The notes under the pieces are model-generated. The model was not told where the DNA came from, made no database searches, and was given only the letters and a program-made list of their open reading frames with translations. A DNA stretch of 64,000 nucleotides from Agelas oroides (lineage: Eukaryota; Porifera; Demospongiae; Agelasida; Agelasidae). Location of the stretch: NCBI GenBank assembly GCA_949130485.1, contig OX422194.1, positions 5,592,699-5,656,698 on the forward strand. The letters are read 5' to 3'. Positions 20,845-32,990 of this stretch are shown here, piece by piece; position 1 is the first letter of the stretch; every line of letters starts with the position of its first letter. A program made the translations under genes and the position numbers.

Positions 20845-20913
20845 CTACAATGGGTCCATTCCTCATGCTCCTGATGGTGTGTTGGAGTGGACAGTATGTT
20901 GGTGGGCAAGAAG
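20845..20913 (+). CDS. Gene B exon: start codon and signal peptide
   Basis: The acceptor TTACTGCAG is followed by CTACA and ATG at 20850. The exon encodes MGPFLMLLMVCW then SGQYVGGQE and ends at a GTTAGT donor in phase 1. A hydrophobic core of about ten residues and small residues before the likely cleavage at the VGG region make this a signal peptide. An acceptor right upstream of the ATG implies a non-coding 5' exon further left, between gene A and here. The phase-1 donor matches all FN3 exons, so I join it to 47162, giving a 26-kb first intron. That junction is inferred; the strand, phase and the lack of another receptor in between support it. Confidence 0.65.
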
Positions 20914-21164
20914 GTTAGTGTGGTCGTACATTCTCTGTCGGGAGTGAACTGAACAAATGAAATATAGGTTTATGAGCTCACTGAGAACAGACTTTTGTCC
21001 TAGCCTCATAGCTTGCTCAGTAGCTATGTGTCATGTAACACAACTCCACAGCAGCATGCTCCATAAATCAGGCTTGCCCCATGACAGTAACTGCAGCACT
21101 AGCCATATGCTATTGAACACATACTATGCACTGCCCCCAATGTGTTGGTGCTACTATGGCTATT

Positions 21165-21440
21165 CACTCTAGAATTGGCATTTTTAAGTACAAAATTAGA
21201 ATAGAGCATTGTTGCTTCATGAATTTGATTTGTTCATTACAAGTCTCCAAATACAACAGAGACTTTCCTACATTAGTTGTTTGCAATGTCATTTAAAGTA
21301 GTTGCTATACACTGCATCTCATCCAACAGGATCTACACTCTTTAGAAACCCTCATGCTCTTAGTAGCGCCCTCGCTACACTTCAGTTGCTCCAGCCACGG
21401 ACCCTCAGGTTTCTAAATCACGTAGATCCATTGGACTCAG
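21165..21440. repeat. Dispersed repeat, copy 1
   Basis: It matches 39735-40110 in the same orientation: shared landmarks are GCTATTCA, CTAGAATTGG, ATTGTTGCTT and TAGAAACCCTC followed by TAGTAGCGCCCT. The second copy carries a 112-codon minus-strand frame of unknown nature. The family was not identified. Confidence 0.55.
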
Positions 21441-21457
21441 CATCTAAATATTGAATA

Positions 21458-21892
21458 CCGTATACCTGGTATTTTTAGTAAGGGTGTAGTGTTTGTGTTT
21501 TTCGCAATTGATCCACAAAAATTAGCTCACGACAATTGGTGACTCGTACCCACATGCATGCAGTTCTACAGACAGTTGTGTCCATTAAACATGTCACTGC
21601 TGCAGTAAGGCTCCGACGGTTCACTCTCCTTCTCAGTTCAGCCTGCTGCTGTTGGTGCCTAGTTTTGCACGAGACAGCCCAATTCCGCTTGCAATAGTAG
21701 TCCATGCCGCTGACAAGTGTGTCCCACAATGAGGGCACAACTTGATAAACGTCTTTGTTGGAGGTATTTCTGGCACAAACTAGCCAGTTCACTCTTGCTT
21801 GCTGCGAAAATTTAACCCGCAAAAATTGTATGTAATACAATAAATTGTGGTTCTGCAAAAATGTTGCCCAGCAAAAAATACCCGCTATACAG
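21458..21892. mobile_element. TA-flanked element with CCGTATACC end
   Basis: The left end CCGTATACCTGGTATTTTTA and the right end AAAAAATACCCGCTATACAG are partial inverses, each bordered by TA. It encloses a 127-codon minus-strand frame (21475-21858) with no domain I recognise. Confidence 0.5.
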
Positions 21893-22048
21893 TAGCTGCA
21901 TGGTCACTCTAAAAGCAGGAATGAGGAAATAGGAACTGGAAATGAGGAAATGGTTTTCCTGACCTACTAATGGAAGAAAACAAATCACACTGCACTTCAG
22001 CACATTACTGATATTTCTTAATTGTTCTCTACAAGTCATCATGTGATA

Positions 22049-22812
22049 CCGTAAACTCTGGTTATTAAGTGCATTAGGTGCATGTTAGGCGCATCCGATC
22101 TTCCTGGTACACGACATCATTTATTAAGCGCATGTGGAAAAGAGTACAGGATGGGCTGCGAGACATCAAGTAAAATCCATGGTATCAAGAGCACATGGTA
22201 CACTCGATGGTCATCCTGAAGTCAAACAAGGAAGAGCTACACACGTTTTTTTCCACTTCTGGCTAACACAAAGCTCGCAAGCCACACCCTTCACTGCTTA
22301 CGAGACTAGACTTTCTCCGTGTGTAGTCCTGCTTTCTCCGTGTGTAGTCCCGCTTTCTCCTTGAACACACGGCTGTAAGCCAGGCATTCTTTGAGGAGGA
22401 GGGAGTCTTCTGATTATATGTCAATACTCCCCAGGTGAGTGTGTCTAGCGACCCACCATACAGCGCTGCGTATGGTATCAGACTATTACGTAAGGGTACC
22501 CCCCATATGGATGACAGAACTATTTGCCTACTCTGGGACAAAAATTGCTTAACACCCCCAGGACAGATAGTAGTTTACGGAAATTTACTGAAATTTACAG
22601 GAGAATACGGAGATATTCTAGTGTGTCAATACCTGACACTGAAAAATCATCCATAGGGGGGTACCCTTATTAAGTGGAATAGCCCATCATGCCAATACCT
22701 TTTGGGCATGGCTTTCATTGCATCCATTATTTAGCGCATATCCTCTATTAGGCGCATGTTTGCTTACCACTTACACTCATAAGCACATGCGCTTATTAAC
22801 CAGAGTTTATGG
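22049..22812. mobile_element. TA-flanked MITE with CCGTAAACTCTGGTTATTAA ends
   Basis: The ends CCGTAAACTCTGGTTATTAA and TTAATAACCAGAG-type inverse (TTATTAACCAGAGTTTATGG) are flanked by TA. The interior repeats GCGCAT and TTAGGCGCAT motifs near both ends. A second element (22491-22672) is nested inside. Non-coding. Confidence 0.75.
22491..22672. mobile_element. Nested MITE with AAGGGTACCCCCC ends
   Basis: The ends AAGGGTACCCCCCATATGGA and TCCATAGGGGGGTACCCTT are inverted. It is inserted within the 22049-22812 element. A single related end occurs at about 27975-28017. Confidence 0.7.
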
Positions 22813-23730
22813 TATGATGTCCATCAACACATGTGAAGGACCATCTGTGCCATTAATACAGGGGCTTTTGATGTGTCATAGTTTATGCACAAAAATGTTT
22901 ATGTCATAAATTCACAAAATGGACACATGAAATAAACATAAATGGCTACTACTGTAATTATTTTAATACTGTGTATGATCCTAACATAAGAAATTTAATT
23001 TCAGGAATCTATCATGAATCCAATTCTGGCTGAGAAGTTGGAGTAACTTGAACTAGTTTTTGTGTGCAAACTGTAACATAGCTACAGACTCATGCAGTTG
23101 TAACTATTATTGTGATATTAGCATATATGGCTATGTTTTGGATAAAATATCTGTTTTCATGTTATTGCCCAAGCCTTACTGTTTTATATAGGTGGGAACT
23201 GTCAGTTCTGTGCTTTCGTGGTACAGCCACACCCAAATCACATCATGATATAATATCTTTCAAGAGCTTTTATACAAGGAATTGTTGTATTAACAGTGCC
23301 ACCACATCTTGCGTGAAATTTCTTCTGGCTTTCCTTCTGATTTTCTCCAAAGACGCAAGACAATTCCAGGATGAAAAGCCTGGGTTCTAGGATACATCCA
23401 TTTTCCTGATAAATTGTCTATTGGTGCTTGCAAGCAAAATTGCGAGTGGTGAAGGACATATGTCCCTGTGCAAACACCAGCTTCTGACTTGTAGATCCAC
23501 TTAACATGAAGTTACTAGTTATGGAGAAGGCGTGCACTACTAATATGCCAGTGTTATGTCATGCTAGCATTGTTCCCAGACCTTCACCCAGATTTTACCA
23601 GAAGGAAGACTAGCTTGGTGGTAGAGAGAAATGTATTGGGTGGTAGGGGAAGAAAATGAATAGACCAATATACATGTACGTGAAACAGTCATGCCTGAAG
23701 TTAAATATAGGTTAGACACCAAAGCCTAGG

Positions 23731-23881
23731 TATCAGAATCTGGGCACTCACTACTTTGATATTCCACATACTTGTTATCAGATGGGCACTCACTACTTTG
23801 ATATTCCACATACTTGTTATCAGAATGTGGGCACTCACTACTTTGATATTCCACATACTTGGTATCAGAATCTGGGCAGAG
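23731..23881. repeat. 45-bp tandem repeat, 3.3 copies
   Basis: Units start TATCAGAATCTGGGCACTCA and continue ACTTTGATATTCCACATACT. Spacings are 45, 42 and 45 bases with a partial fourth unit. Confidence 0.9.
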
Positions 23882-24176
23882 TATGTCATGACATATATCA
23901 TGACATGTGACAGTCTGCATATCACAGCAGCCCTAGTTGGCAACATTGACTATTGTTGTGACAACATGTTTGTGTGTCTTTCATTGAGCTCTTTCCTAGG
24001 CATTACCACTGTAACTTCTTTGTCCCTTCACTGCTGCGAGCAGCTTCCATGCTGTATTAGCTATCACACTTGACAAAAGTCTTCAAAACATTTACATTAA
24101 GTGCACTCCCAATTAGCTAGTGTCAACTGATAGCTACATTGCTCCATTTTCTTGACCAGCTGGGATTTACATTGCT

Positions 24177-24235
24177 TAGCCTTGTACCCAGGCTCTTGGT
24201 GGGTGTCGCCCACCGAAAGCCTGGGTACGAGGCTA
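24177..24235. mobile_element. Short palindromic MITE, TAGCC family
   Basis: 59 bases, from TAGCCTTGTACCCAGGCT to AGCCTGGGTACGAGGCTA, with the exact 9-base duplication TACATTGCT on both sides (24168-24176, 24236-24244). The middle (GGTGGGTGTCGCCCACC) is also self-complementary, so the element is one hairpin. Confidence 0.88.
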
Positions 24236-24869
24236 TACATTGCTACACTTCAGTTGACAAGCAGGAATGTAAGCCTATGACTGTAAAAAAAATCAGCAGT
24301 ACGATAGAACCTGTCCTCCACAAAGCCACCATCATCACCATCATCTACAACAAGCAGATTGCATCATGCAACTGTTCAAGATGTAACTTGCATAATGCTG
24401 GTAAAGGAGTGGTCAAAACGTACAAGTAGCTATGAGTAGTGTTGAAGAGGTTGTACCTGTACAGGTGAGGGCTGATGAGAGCTTGTGAGACTTGAGGTGT
24501 ACTACCTCAATGTTGAACCTCAGAATCTTTCATATTCTACTGCCACTACAGCCATTGTATGTACTGTGACCCTGGTAGATAGCACTACTATGTAAACATC
24601 TCTGCACACAGAACAAATTAAATTTGGGCTCAGCAGCATTAAGGCAATATCTCAAGGCTCCTGGGATTTTTATAGTTGGCAAACTGGCCTTGTTCCTATA
24701 GGCCCGGGCCTGGAAATGAGGCCATTGACAAAAACAGATAATCATTATCTGCCATACAAGACACTTCGGCATCCCCACCGGGGATATTCCCAACTGAATT
24801 ACGTTTGTCAATTATAAAAATTCCATAGATATTACATGCATCTGTGCTTGTATGTAGAACTCAATTACT

Positions 24870-26290
24870 CTCTTTGCCAGACGCTTGTCTCACAGGTTAA
24901 TTGCCATGCGTTGCCAGGTTCCTTGAGGCCTTCCCGGCTCCAAATTTGTATTCTTCCTGACTGCTGGAAGGAAGCCATGATAGCACGAATACCTAAGTCA
25001 ACTTCGAAGTCATCTGATCCTGGAAAATACAGACCAATCTCCCTCACCTGTAAACTGTTGGAGAAACACATCTATGGCCTCATGCACGGACACTTATCCA
25101 AACATCATGATTTACAATTGGGGTTCGTTAATTCTGGTCGCTCAACAGTTACTGCTTTGTTGTTGTCGGTGACCGAGGAATGGCTCTCTTCCTTGAATAT
25201 GGCCAAGAAATATGTGCTGTGTTCTTTGACTATAGTAAAGCCTTTGACAGTGTCCCTCACTCGCCTCTGCTAAAGAAACTAAAGAATCTTGGCTTCAATG
25301 ACCACACACTGCACTGGATCAGTGGATATCTAGCTAGTTGTTCCCAATCTGTTGTGGTTAATGGTGAATCTTCTTTGCCTGCTCCTGTTATTTCTGGATG
25401 GTGCCAAAATAAATAACCCTGTATGTAGATAATGTCCTGTTGTTTCGAGTGATCAACTCACCTGAAGACTTTGCTAACTCCAGGACGGTATTGGGAACTA
25501 GTCCTGCACCAACTATCTCACACTCAATAGGGATAAATGCAAATACATAATTGTTTTGTGCAGGAAAATTGTATCTACCCTATCATCACCACTTTTGCTT
25601 GACGGCCATTCTCTGGAACAGGTGGAAATTAATGTTCAAGTATCTGGCTGTTCTGTTATCACATGATCTCTCTTGGGGTGAACATGTTCAATCAATCTGC
25701 AGTAAGGCTAGGAAGATCCTTGGCCTTCTCTACAGTAGATTCTACAACAATGCTACGGGTAGTTACTCCCTTGTTAGGCCCCATCTCGATTATGCCTCAG
25801 CCATCTGGCCCCCTTACCTAGGCAAGGACAAAATTGAGCTTGAGAATGTTCAAAAACTTGCATGCCGCATGGCTACCGGACTATGGGACAGCAGTTACCA
25901 AGATCTTCTGGAACTTGTTGACCTTCCAATACTTGAATGCCGAAGGCTGGAAACTCGGCTCAGTCTACTGTACAAGATCATCAACAAACTGTGTTACTTT
26001 GATGAAGGAACTTTCACCGTAAGCACTTCCCTTAGTCACCATGCACCACACCATCTTGTTTTAAATTGTCCTTTCGCCAGAACTAACTCTTATTTCTATT
26101 CTTTTGTTTTTATACCGTCTTCTACTGGAATATATTAGATTCGTCTATTGTTTGTGCTTCTTCTGTTCATGCCTTTACTTACATGTACATTCTACTTCAC
26201 TAGTTTAGTTTATGGGATCATGTCCATTATTAGCCACTCTTGCTATACACATCTATCCTTGTCTTTAATGACAAAATGAATTAATGAAGG
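24870..26290 (+). mobile_element. Degenerate LINE reverse transcriptase (Jockey/CR1 group)
   Basis: Reverse-transcriptase motifs follow one another on the plus strand: WKEAMIARIPKS and YRPISLTCKLLEK (motifs 1-2), QLGFVNSGRSTVTALLL, FFDYSKAFDSVPHSPLL with the first catalytic Asp (motif A), then after a deletion YVDNVLLF where YADD is expected. Downstream come YLAVLLSHDLSWGEHVQS, SKARKILGLLYSRFY, LVRPHLDYASAIWPPY and the C-terminal PFARTNS end. The frame changes about three times, motif B (QGSxLGP) is missing and the second catalytic Asp of YxDD is Asn, so it is inactive. 5' truncated. The tail after 26140 ends with AATGAATTAATGAA-type repeats. Confidence 0.88.
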
Positions 26291-26340
26291 TCAAGGTTCA
26301 TCAGAACTCTACCCACTCACACATTTTTTCTCTCCCTATA

Positions 26341-26785
26341 ATGGTTTTTCAGGCTGTTTTTGATTTTAAATTATCTAGTACCATTTGTCGGATTACCGAG
26401 TTGTTGGCTTTGCTCCAGCAGGAAAAAATCTTGCACACTGTGAAGTAGAGGTACATGTACCAGAGGCTTTTAAAAAGCTGGCAATGACCTACACGCCAAC
26501 ATGTCCATTTCTGCTTACTTTATATGTGTTTATACCAGGTTTGTACAGATTACAAGCTTGAAGGTATTTGACCGTAAGGACTCTGAAAATGATTTAGTCA
26601 CAATGCAGCCACAAGGACTTTACATAAAAATGTGGATAGTTACACTAGCTGCTGAAAAAGTCTGTGAATCAATTTTGTATGATTGCAAACTGAAAACACC
26701 AAAGTTCACATATCAACAGACTGAGTATGCAGTGTTCACACATACTGGAAGTCTTTTTTCTCCTCCAACTGAAGCACCAAGTTAG
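26341..26785 (+). pseudogene. Unrecognised broken reading frame
   Basis: Two overlapping open stretches look protein-like: YRVVGFAPAGKNLAHCEVEV with HVPEAFKKLAM, then after a frame change SLKVFDRKDSENDLVTMQ followed by GLYIKMWIVTLAAEKV, to a stop at 26783. The composition is balanced and non-repetitive, so it may be a decayed transposon or host gene fragment. I do not recognise the family. Confidence 0.3.
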
Positions 26786-28149
26786 CGTGAAAGCATACTC
26801 CACCATCTGTGTTGAGAAAGATTCTTCATTTAGACACTCCCACAGCCCTAACCAACCACAATGTCACCTTTAATTAGTGCCACACACAGGAAAACAGATT
26901 TGGTGATTCTTCACTGCTTTTTGTGTTCTAATCATTTATAAGCAGGTATTTAAAACTCAAACAGTTACATTGGATGGCTTTATCAGCTAGCTCACTCCAA
27001 GAAGAGTAATGTTGTTGTGACCAGAGGTTTGTTGTTGTTAGTTGTATGAATGAACAGTTGAAATGTATGGAGATGCTCTTAGGAATTTCTTGTATTCTCT
27101 AGAGCACTGTATAGCCCCCAGGGACCAGTAAAGTTATCGTAAACAACATTTGTCACAGTAGCATCTTTGTGTCCAACATTCAACTCAAACAGCATACTTT
27201 CGGTCACAACAACATTTCTCTTTTTACTGTGGATCGACAGTTTTGTTGTCCAAAGAAACTTTCTTCAAGAGTGATTATTGATCAGAACATGAATGGTAGG
27301 TAAGCTGTCTTCCATCACCTATAGTATGGCAATATAATTTTGCATTACTATATTTTGTGTGTACATGAAATTATCTGAAGAGTCACCAGATCCTTTGCGG
27401 TACTGAACGTGATCCATACTCACATCGCCTGCATCTTCACCTCATTTCCAGGTTTTCCCACAATCTAGCTTTTGATCACTTACAGGTCGCAAAATGGAAG
27501 GGGGTAGCTATAAAAAAAACTGGACAGTGGGAATGCCCGGGAATAAGGCTAGCTGCATTTGGCTTGTAAGGCTACTAGATGAACTGGTTGTCATAAGCAA
27601 GAGTCCTAGTCTCACAAGCTAGACCTACTTTCTCACAAAAAAAAAAAAAGAGGTTGGATTAATTGTGCGTACAAGCCGTGTGCCACCACATCACATAGTG
27701 CAGTCCAACCAAGTTGTAGCATTTCATCAAACGACACATTACTTTACCATTTGTATGAGTGCAAATAACAGTCTTGAAATGGGAACAGTGAGTCAGGACA
27801 TATTCTCAGACTGCTGCAGCTGTAGAAATACTTCAGCTTAGCTTTTCATGGAGTGTTCGCACTTCACAAAAGGTATTCAAGTGCATTATTTGAAACTGGT
27901 TTCATTACTCAACGAAGTGCATTCCAGTGGAACACAGCTTGTACATACAGCTAGTTCATCATGGGCTATCCCAATAAGGGTACCCCCCCCCACCCCCCAA
28001 TGGATGATTTTTCAGTATCTGTCCCAGCTGGGAGTAGCTATAGTCCTATGGGAAAAATCAATACTTGAATAAACTTGACTCAAGTATGCTGAAATCCAAG
28101 AACCAAGTGACCGTGGTTTTTTATTTTTATTTTTATTTATTTATTTTTT

Positions 28150-28415
28150 TTACGGATTTGAGGCTAAATGTCGTTGATATAGTTCCCTTGATTGTATTCT
28201 GTAGACATGCACTGGGTTGCTAGTCTCGCGAAGCCTGACTCTCTTTTCTCTGAGTTGGTAAATAGGGTAGATCCAGGATTTCTGGGAGCGATGACTGGAT
28301 AATTGACCATATTGATAAACATAGCTAAGTAGGCAACGTATTTGAGAGTCTGGCTTCAATGACACTTGCATGACTTCCTTGCCCTTGTTCACACCGTATA
28401 AGTAAATAGAATACC
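28150..28415. repeat. Dispersed repeat, copy 2 (matches 19205-19790)
   Basis: It shares landmarks with 19205-19790 in the same orientation, for example ACGGATTTGAG, GTTGATRTAGTTC, CTGGGTTGC, AGTCTCGYGAAGCC and TTCACACCGTATAAGTAAATA. It is shorter by internal deletions. No coding function was assigned. Confidence 0.65.
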
Positions 28416-28429
28416 AGTAATGAAAATTG

Positions 28430-29245
28430 AACTCTAGGGACGATAATTATGTCCTGATAGTAGATAGAGCATTAAAACAGCTACAAAATGATACCCTTTT
28501 TGTTAGGCTGTGCCTTATATTGTTGTAAAAACAAATACAAATGCTTAAAGTACCGGTACTGGTACTTTAAGATATATTACAACGCCTATACTAGAAAATG
28601 TAGAACACTGTGGGGGCGAGCCTGAGCAAGCTGATACAGGAATACCACTGTGTGCAGTTCCATGAGCATGGTAAGCAAAACTTCATGTAGCCAAGCAGTA
28701 CAGTTCTCACCAGATATAGATGGTCATAGATGCTGACAAATTGCAGCCATTTCTCCAGTCTATTACAGCTTAATGCTTGGACTAAACTTCACAATGAAGT
28801 TATGAGCTGAATCTCTGGCGCTTATGAGTCGAGTGTTGGCCCTTACCCGAAGCAACCTCAACTACTGTATGTAAATTTGTACTGTCTGTAAGCAGCCTGC
28901 CCTTGTCTGTCATGGTCCGCAGTTGCCATGCATGCGTTAACTTGAGTAGTCTTCGCTCCGAGTTTCTTTCACGCCGACGCTGCGTTATGGCAGTAGTCCT
29001 TCACTGTTGACTTGAAAATTCAAACGCGCTCATTTAAAATTTCCGGTAAGTGGTCGGTCCAAGTGTACAAGCATACACACACGCATGCACAATGCAGTCA
29101 CGCTACTGTGGGGCTCGCTCAGGCTCGCCCCAACTAAACAGCTTGCTGACAAAAAGGGTATCATTTTGTAGCTCTATCTACTAATACTAGTTTTATTAAA
29201 ATTGGAGTTTGCTACCAGAAGTTATCGTCCTTATAGTTCAATTTT
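28430..29245. mobile_element. Outer foldback element interrupted by a GCGAGC element
   Basis: The left arm near GGGACGATAATTATGTCC... through TAGATAGAGC and CAAAATGATACCCTTTTT matches, inverted, AAAAAGGGTATCATTTTGTA through GCTCTATCTA to GTTATCGTCC. The right half carries the GCGAGC-ended element 28611-29132, inserted later. A perfect 24-base palindrome around AGTACCGGTACTGGTACT lies at about 28548-28571. Confidence 0.65.
28611..29132. mobile_element. GCGAGC-ended non-autonomous element, 522 bp
   Basis: The ends TGGGGGCGAGCCTGAGCAAG and CTCGCTCAGGCTCGCCCCA are inverted. The 15 bases before the left end (AATGTAGAACACTGT) are nearly the same as before the 5867 copy, so the true end may lie slightly further out or the family has a target preference. 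Non-coding. Confidence 0.65.
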
Positions 29246-29477
29246 GATGACAGGTGTCATGTGAGATTAGGGACCCCCATTTTTAGGCACCCTGGGTGAC
29301 TAATCTCACAGGGAAATTTAAAATTCTGGTGACCATTTTACCATGAGATTGGGAACCCCGGGTTACTGATTTACATGGGAAATCACAAATGAAAAAGTAT
29401 ACAAACAAGGTAGGATGATTTAAAAGTGAAGGTAGATATACAAAGCTCCCTCCCTACATTTCTATCACTAGACTATA

Positions 29478-29750
29478 CAGTGGAACCCCACTTAACGGAC
29501 ACCCCTCAACAGCGGAACCCACGATATAACTGACAATTCTGAAAGTCCCGACTGTCCTTCCATTCACTTCAATACTTAAAGCAACCCCTGAATAGCGGAC
29601 ACCCTGCTACTCCATATAACATCCACTTTTCGGGGTCTCAATTGTACGCTAACAATACTCAACGACCCTGATTTAGCCGGGGAATCGCCAACGTACCGGA
29701 AGTCCGTACGGACGTGTTTGCGTAAATTATACTTACGTGTTGTGGACGTT
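29478..29750. mobile_element. Pogo/Tigger-type end fragment
   Basis: TA followed by CAGTGGAACCCCACTTAACG and GACACCCC is the standard Tigger/pogo terminal motif. Internal repeats (AGCGGACACCC) follow. No opposite end was found, so only one side survives. Confidence 0.6.
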
Positions 29751-30760
29751 TACGGAGATTTGCGGAAAAAAGATTTTTCACTGATGGGTAACGCTCTCAG
29801 AGTTTGGCACAGTAGCGAAGTAAGCGTAACAGCTACGCGTGAATAGACATACCCTGTCATGATGGATTTTTGGTGGTATTTGAAGCTATCTGGTAGTAGA
29901 TTAGGACCTTGTCTTGCAGAGTAGAGCTGCATTTTCTGTGTTCCAACATGGCAAATAGATGATTTCAGTATTTTCAGACAAATTGTATGAAGCTATGAAA
30001 TAAACAATCTGCATGGTGACATGACCTGTAGCATACACAATGTGCTTCAAGTATATTTCTATGAAGCTATTTCTAAGTATGAAGTACAACACACAAAGAA
30101 GACCAACTAGGTTGCATGCAGGTGCTAGTTACAAAATTTGTCCATTGGTAAAATATATTTCCATCCGATTGCTAGTCCAGAAGTATCATCAAAGCCCTTG
30201 CAGCACTCATAGACTGTGCAAAGCACCCAATGTCAAGACCTTCCACCCTGTAACAATGAAAACAGAAAGCATGTCAAACCTTGTTGTAAACACCAAGCCT
30301 GTATATGCATGCCAAGTGTAAAGCAAATGACAAGAAATTTAGGCAAGTATATTTTTGCATCCAATTGCCAGGCTCCTCAAATCCTATCAAGAGAAATAAA
30401 TGAATGTTTTAATGAGTACCAGTCAGAGTTGAATACAGTAATGCTGGAAAGCATAAAATAAAGGAAGTTGAAGAACCGGATAACACATTTTGTTTTTGAG
30501 AACAAGTGATGCAGATGACACGACAACTTTTCTTTACATTTTATAGTAGCCTATCAACTATATAGCTACCTACAGTAAGCTAATACACTAATTCAAATCT
30601 AGATCTTTTCATCTGCACTTCTAACAGCTGTGTGATTTCAGTGAACTACCCAGAAAAAAAGTGACCTATGTGTACCTCATATATAGGAAGCAAAGCGGTT
30701 CTATACCCTCTGCTTTTCCAGCAGTTTCCTATTTAACGTCGTGATCATCCGCCATTTTAA

Positions 30761-31486
30761 GGTGGCACGGTCGTCCCTCGGCGGAGGTTAACGAAAACAT
30801 AAACTTGGGTTACAGTCAGGACCAGGGTTACTCCTAGTTTCAGGGTTAGGGTTTGGTTTAGGCCAATCTTGCTTTGCCTAATTTTAAAAAGGGTTTTAGT
30901 AGCTCATTAATATATTCATGAACCCAAAATTGCCACTCGATGGACGCATCTACACACTCACTGTAGGTAGCGTCCCAACCACCAATGTATCTCAAATCAA
31001 TCTATGCCAGCTTTTGTTCAAAGCTACTCTCAAAGTCAGGCTAGACTCATGTTTGTCACTACTCTTGGAATGGACAACTTTGACTGCACCAAAATGAATG
31101 CACATTTCGAAAAATTCACAGCTTGTCTACGGGAGGGGCTCATTCACGAGTGGAAGCAAGCATTACTAGCCCCACCTCTCCCCCTTATGTCGCTAAACAA
31201 CTCACGGCTCTGTTCCACACACAGCCACCGTTCAGCTCCCTTGTCTGTCAGACTGTAGCACAAACGATAAATTGCGTATTCTAGTTAAAGCCCAGCCCAG
31301 CACTCGAAGCACCTGGCCACGGTCACCAACTAGACTAGGCATACGGCCGCGAGACCTGGGCCTACTCAACAAATACAGTCTTGGCCACTGTGGCCTTTCT
31401 GCTGCTTCTAGACACAAGCTTGCTTTCACAAGCAGGCATCACGCACTACTCACAGCTACTGACACTACAGCACTCTACTAAACTCC

Positions 31487-31524
<38 letters not shown>

Positions 31525-31780
31525 TCGATCTAAGCTTATCTTCTAAGTTCCGAGCACCACATGAAGGGTGCCGCCAGGCCACATCTTAACTAACTTAATT
31601 ATAAACTGATTATTGGATGGCAATGCCGACAGGAAATGGGGAAAATCCCCAATTTTACGGACCGTGAACGGTTTGAGACTCCCAAAACGGAATGTGCGCT
31701 AAAATTTTAACAAGACAAAGAAGACTATCAACTTGGATTCCAGGTTTGTTGACCTTGAAAATGCAGGGTACCGTGCCACC
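30761..31780. mobile_element. TTAA-bounded element with GGTGGCACGG ends, copy 1
   Basis: TTAA at 30757-30760, GGTGGCACGGT at the left end, ACCGTGCCACC at the right end, TTAA at 31781-31784. TTAA duplication is the hallmark of piggyBac-type insertion, although the terminal bases are not the usual CCC. It contains an 84-codon frame (31004-31258), a 69-codon frame (31272-31481) and a run of about 30 T (31490-31521). I do not recognise the protein; EGLIHEWKQALLAPPLPLMS is shared with copy 2. Confidence 0.7.
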
Positions 31781-31784
31781 TTAA

Positions 31785-32768
31785 GGTGGCAGAGAACCCT
31801 GTATTTTCAAGGTCAACATACCTGGAATCCAAGTTGATAGAATTCTTTGTCTTTGTAAACTTTTAGCACACAGTCCGTTTTGGGAGTCTTCATCCGTTCA
31901 CTGTCCGTAAAATTGGGGATTTTCCCTATTTCCTGTCGGCATTGCCATCCAATAATCAGTTTATAATTAAGTTAGTTAAGATGTGGCCTGGCGGAACCCC
32001 TCATGTGGTGGTCGGAACTTTGAAGATAAGTTTAGATCGACTTAAAATAAAAAAAATAAAAAAAGGAGTTTTAGTAGAGTGCTGTAGTGTCAGTAGCTGT
32101 GAGTAGTGTGTAACGCCTGCTTGTGAAAGCTAGCTTGTGTCTAGAAGCAGCAGAAAGGCTACAGTGGCCAAGACTGGACTCACTGGGTAGGCCCAGGTCT
32201 TGCGATCGTATGCCAAGCCTAGTAGGTGACCGTGGCCTGGTGCTCCGAGTGCTGGGCTGGGCTTTAACTAGAATGCGCAATATATCGTTGGTATACCATG
32301 CTGCCGTATAGAGAAGCAAGCTCCAGAGGAGTTGTGTGTGGAACAGAACCGTGAGTTCTTTAGCGACATAAGGGGGAGAGGTGGGGCTAGTAATGCTTGC
32401 TTCCACTCGTGAATGAGCCCCTCCCGTAGACAAGCTGCATTCATTTTGGTGCAGTCAATGTTGTAGAGTAGTGACAAACATGAGTCTAGCCTGACTTTGA
32501 GAATAGCTCTGAACAAAAGCTGGCACAGATTGATTTGAGATACATTGGTGGATAGGACGCTAGTGAGTGTGCAGATGCGTCCATCGAGTGGCAATTTTGG
32601 TCATGAATATATTAATGAGCCACTAAAACCCTTTTTAAAATTAGGCAAAGCAAGATTGCCCTAAAGCAAACCCTAACCCTGAAACTCTAACCCTGAAACT
32701 AGGAGTAACCCTGGTCCTGACTGTAACCCAAGTTTATGTTTTCATTAACCTCCAACTTCCCCGCCACT
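31785..32768. mobile_element. TTAA-bounded element, inverted copy 2
   Basis: This is the same element in opposite orientation, sharing the central TTAA with copy 1, so together they form a 2-kb inverted repeat. Its outer end (CCGCCACTACTAACG) has decayed and lacks a clear TTAA. Divergence between arms includes several indels (for example an extra repeat in the CCCTGAAACTCTAACC region), so this is two insertions rather than a recent inverted duplication. Confidence 0.65.
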
Positions 32769-32990
32769 ACTAACGTTTTTAGGTTGCAAAATTTGCTTTT
32801 TGTTATCGCTATCACTATAATGATGCGACAGTGAGTTTAAGTGGCCGGACCTAACCCAAGACATACGGTGAGTGGGCCAACCATGCGGGCTCTAGTCTAT
32901 GCTCCTGATGCTCGTGTGACTGTGAGTGATACAGATGTGTTACTCGCTGGGAATTTTCGCCAGTGGCTCAACCATGTTACAGAACTACTA

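Noticed and set aside
23731-23881. CRISPR-like alternation of repeats
   Set aside because: The units are contiguous tandem repeats without unique spacers, and the genome is animal.
32660-32712. Telomere-like CCCTAA repeats
   Set aside because: Only two or three CCCTAACCCTGAAA-type units, mirrored in the inverted element copy at 30830; they are part of the transposon sequence.
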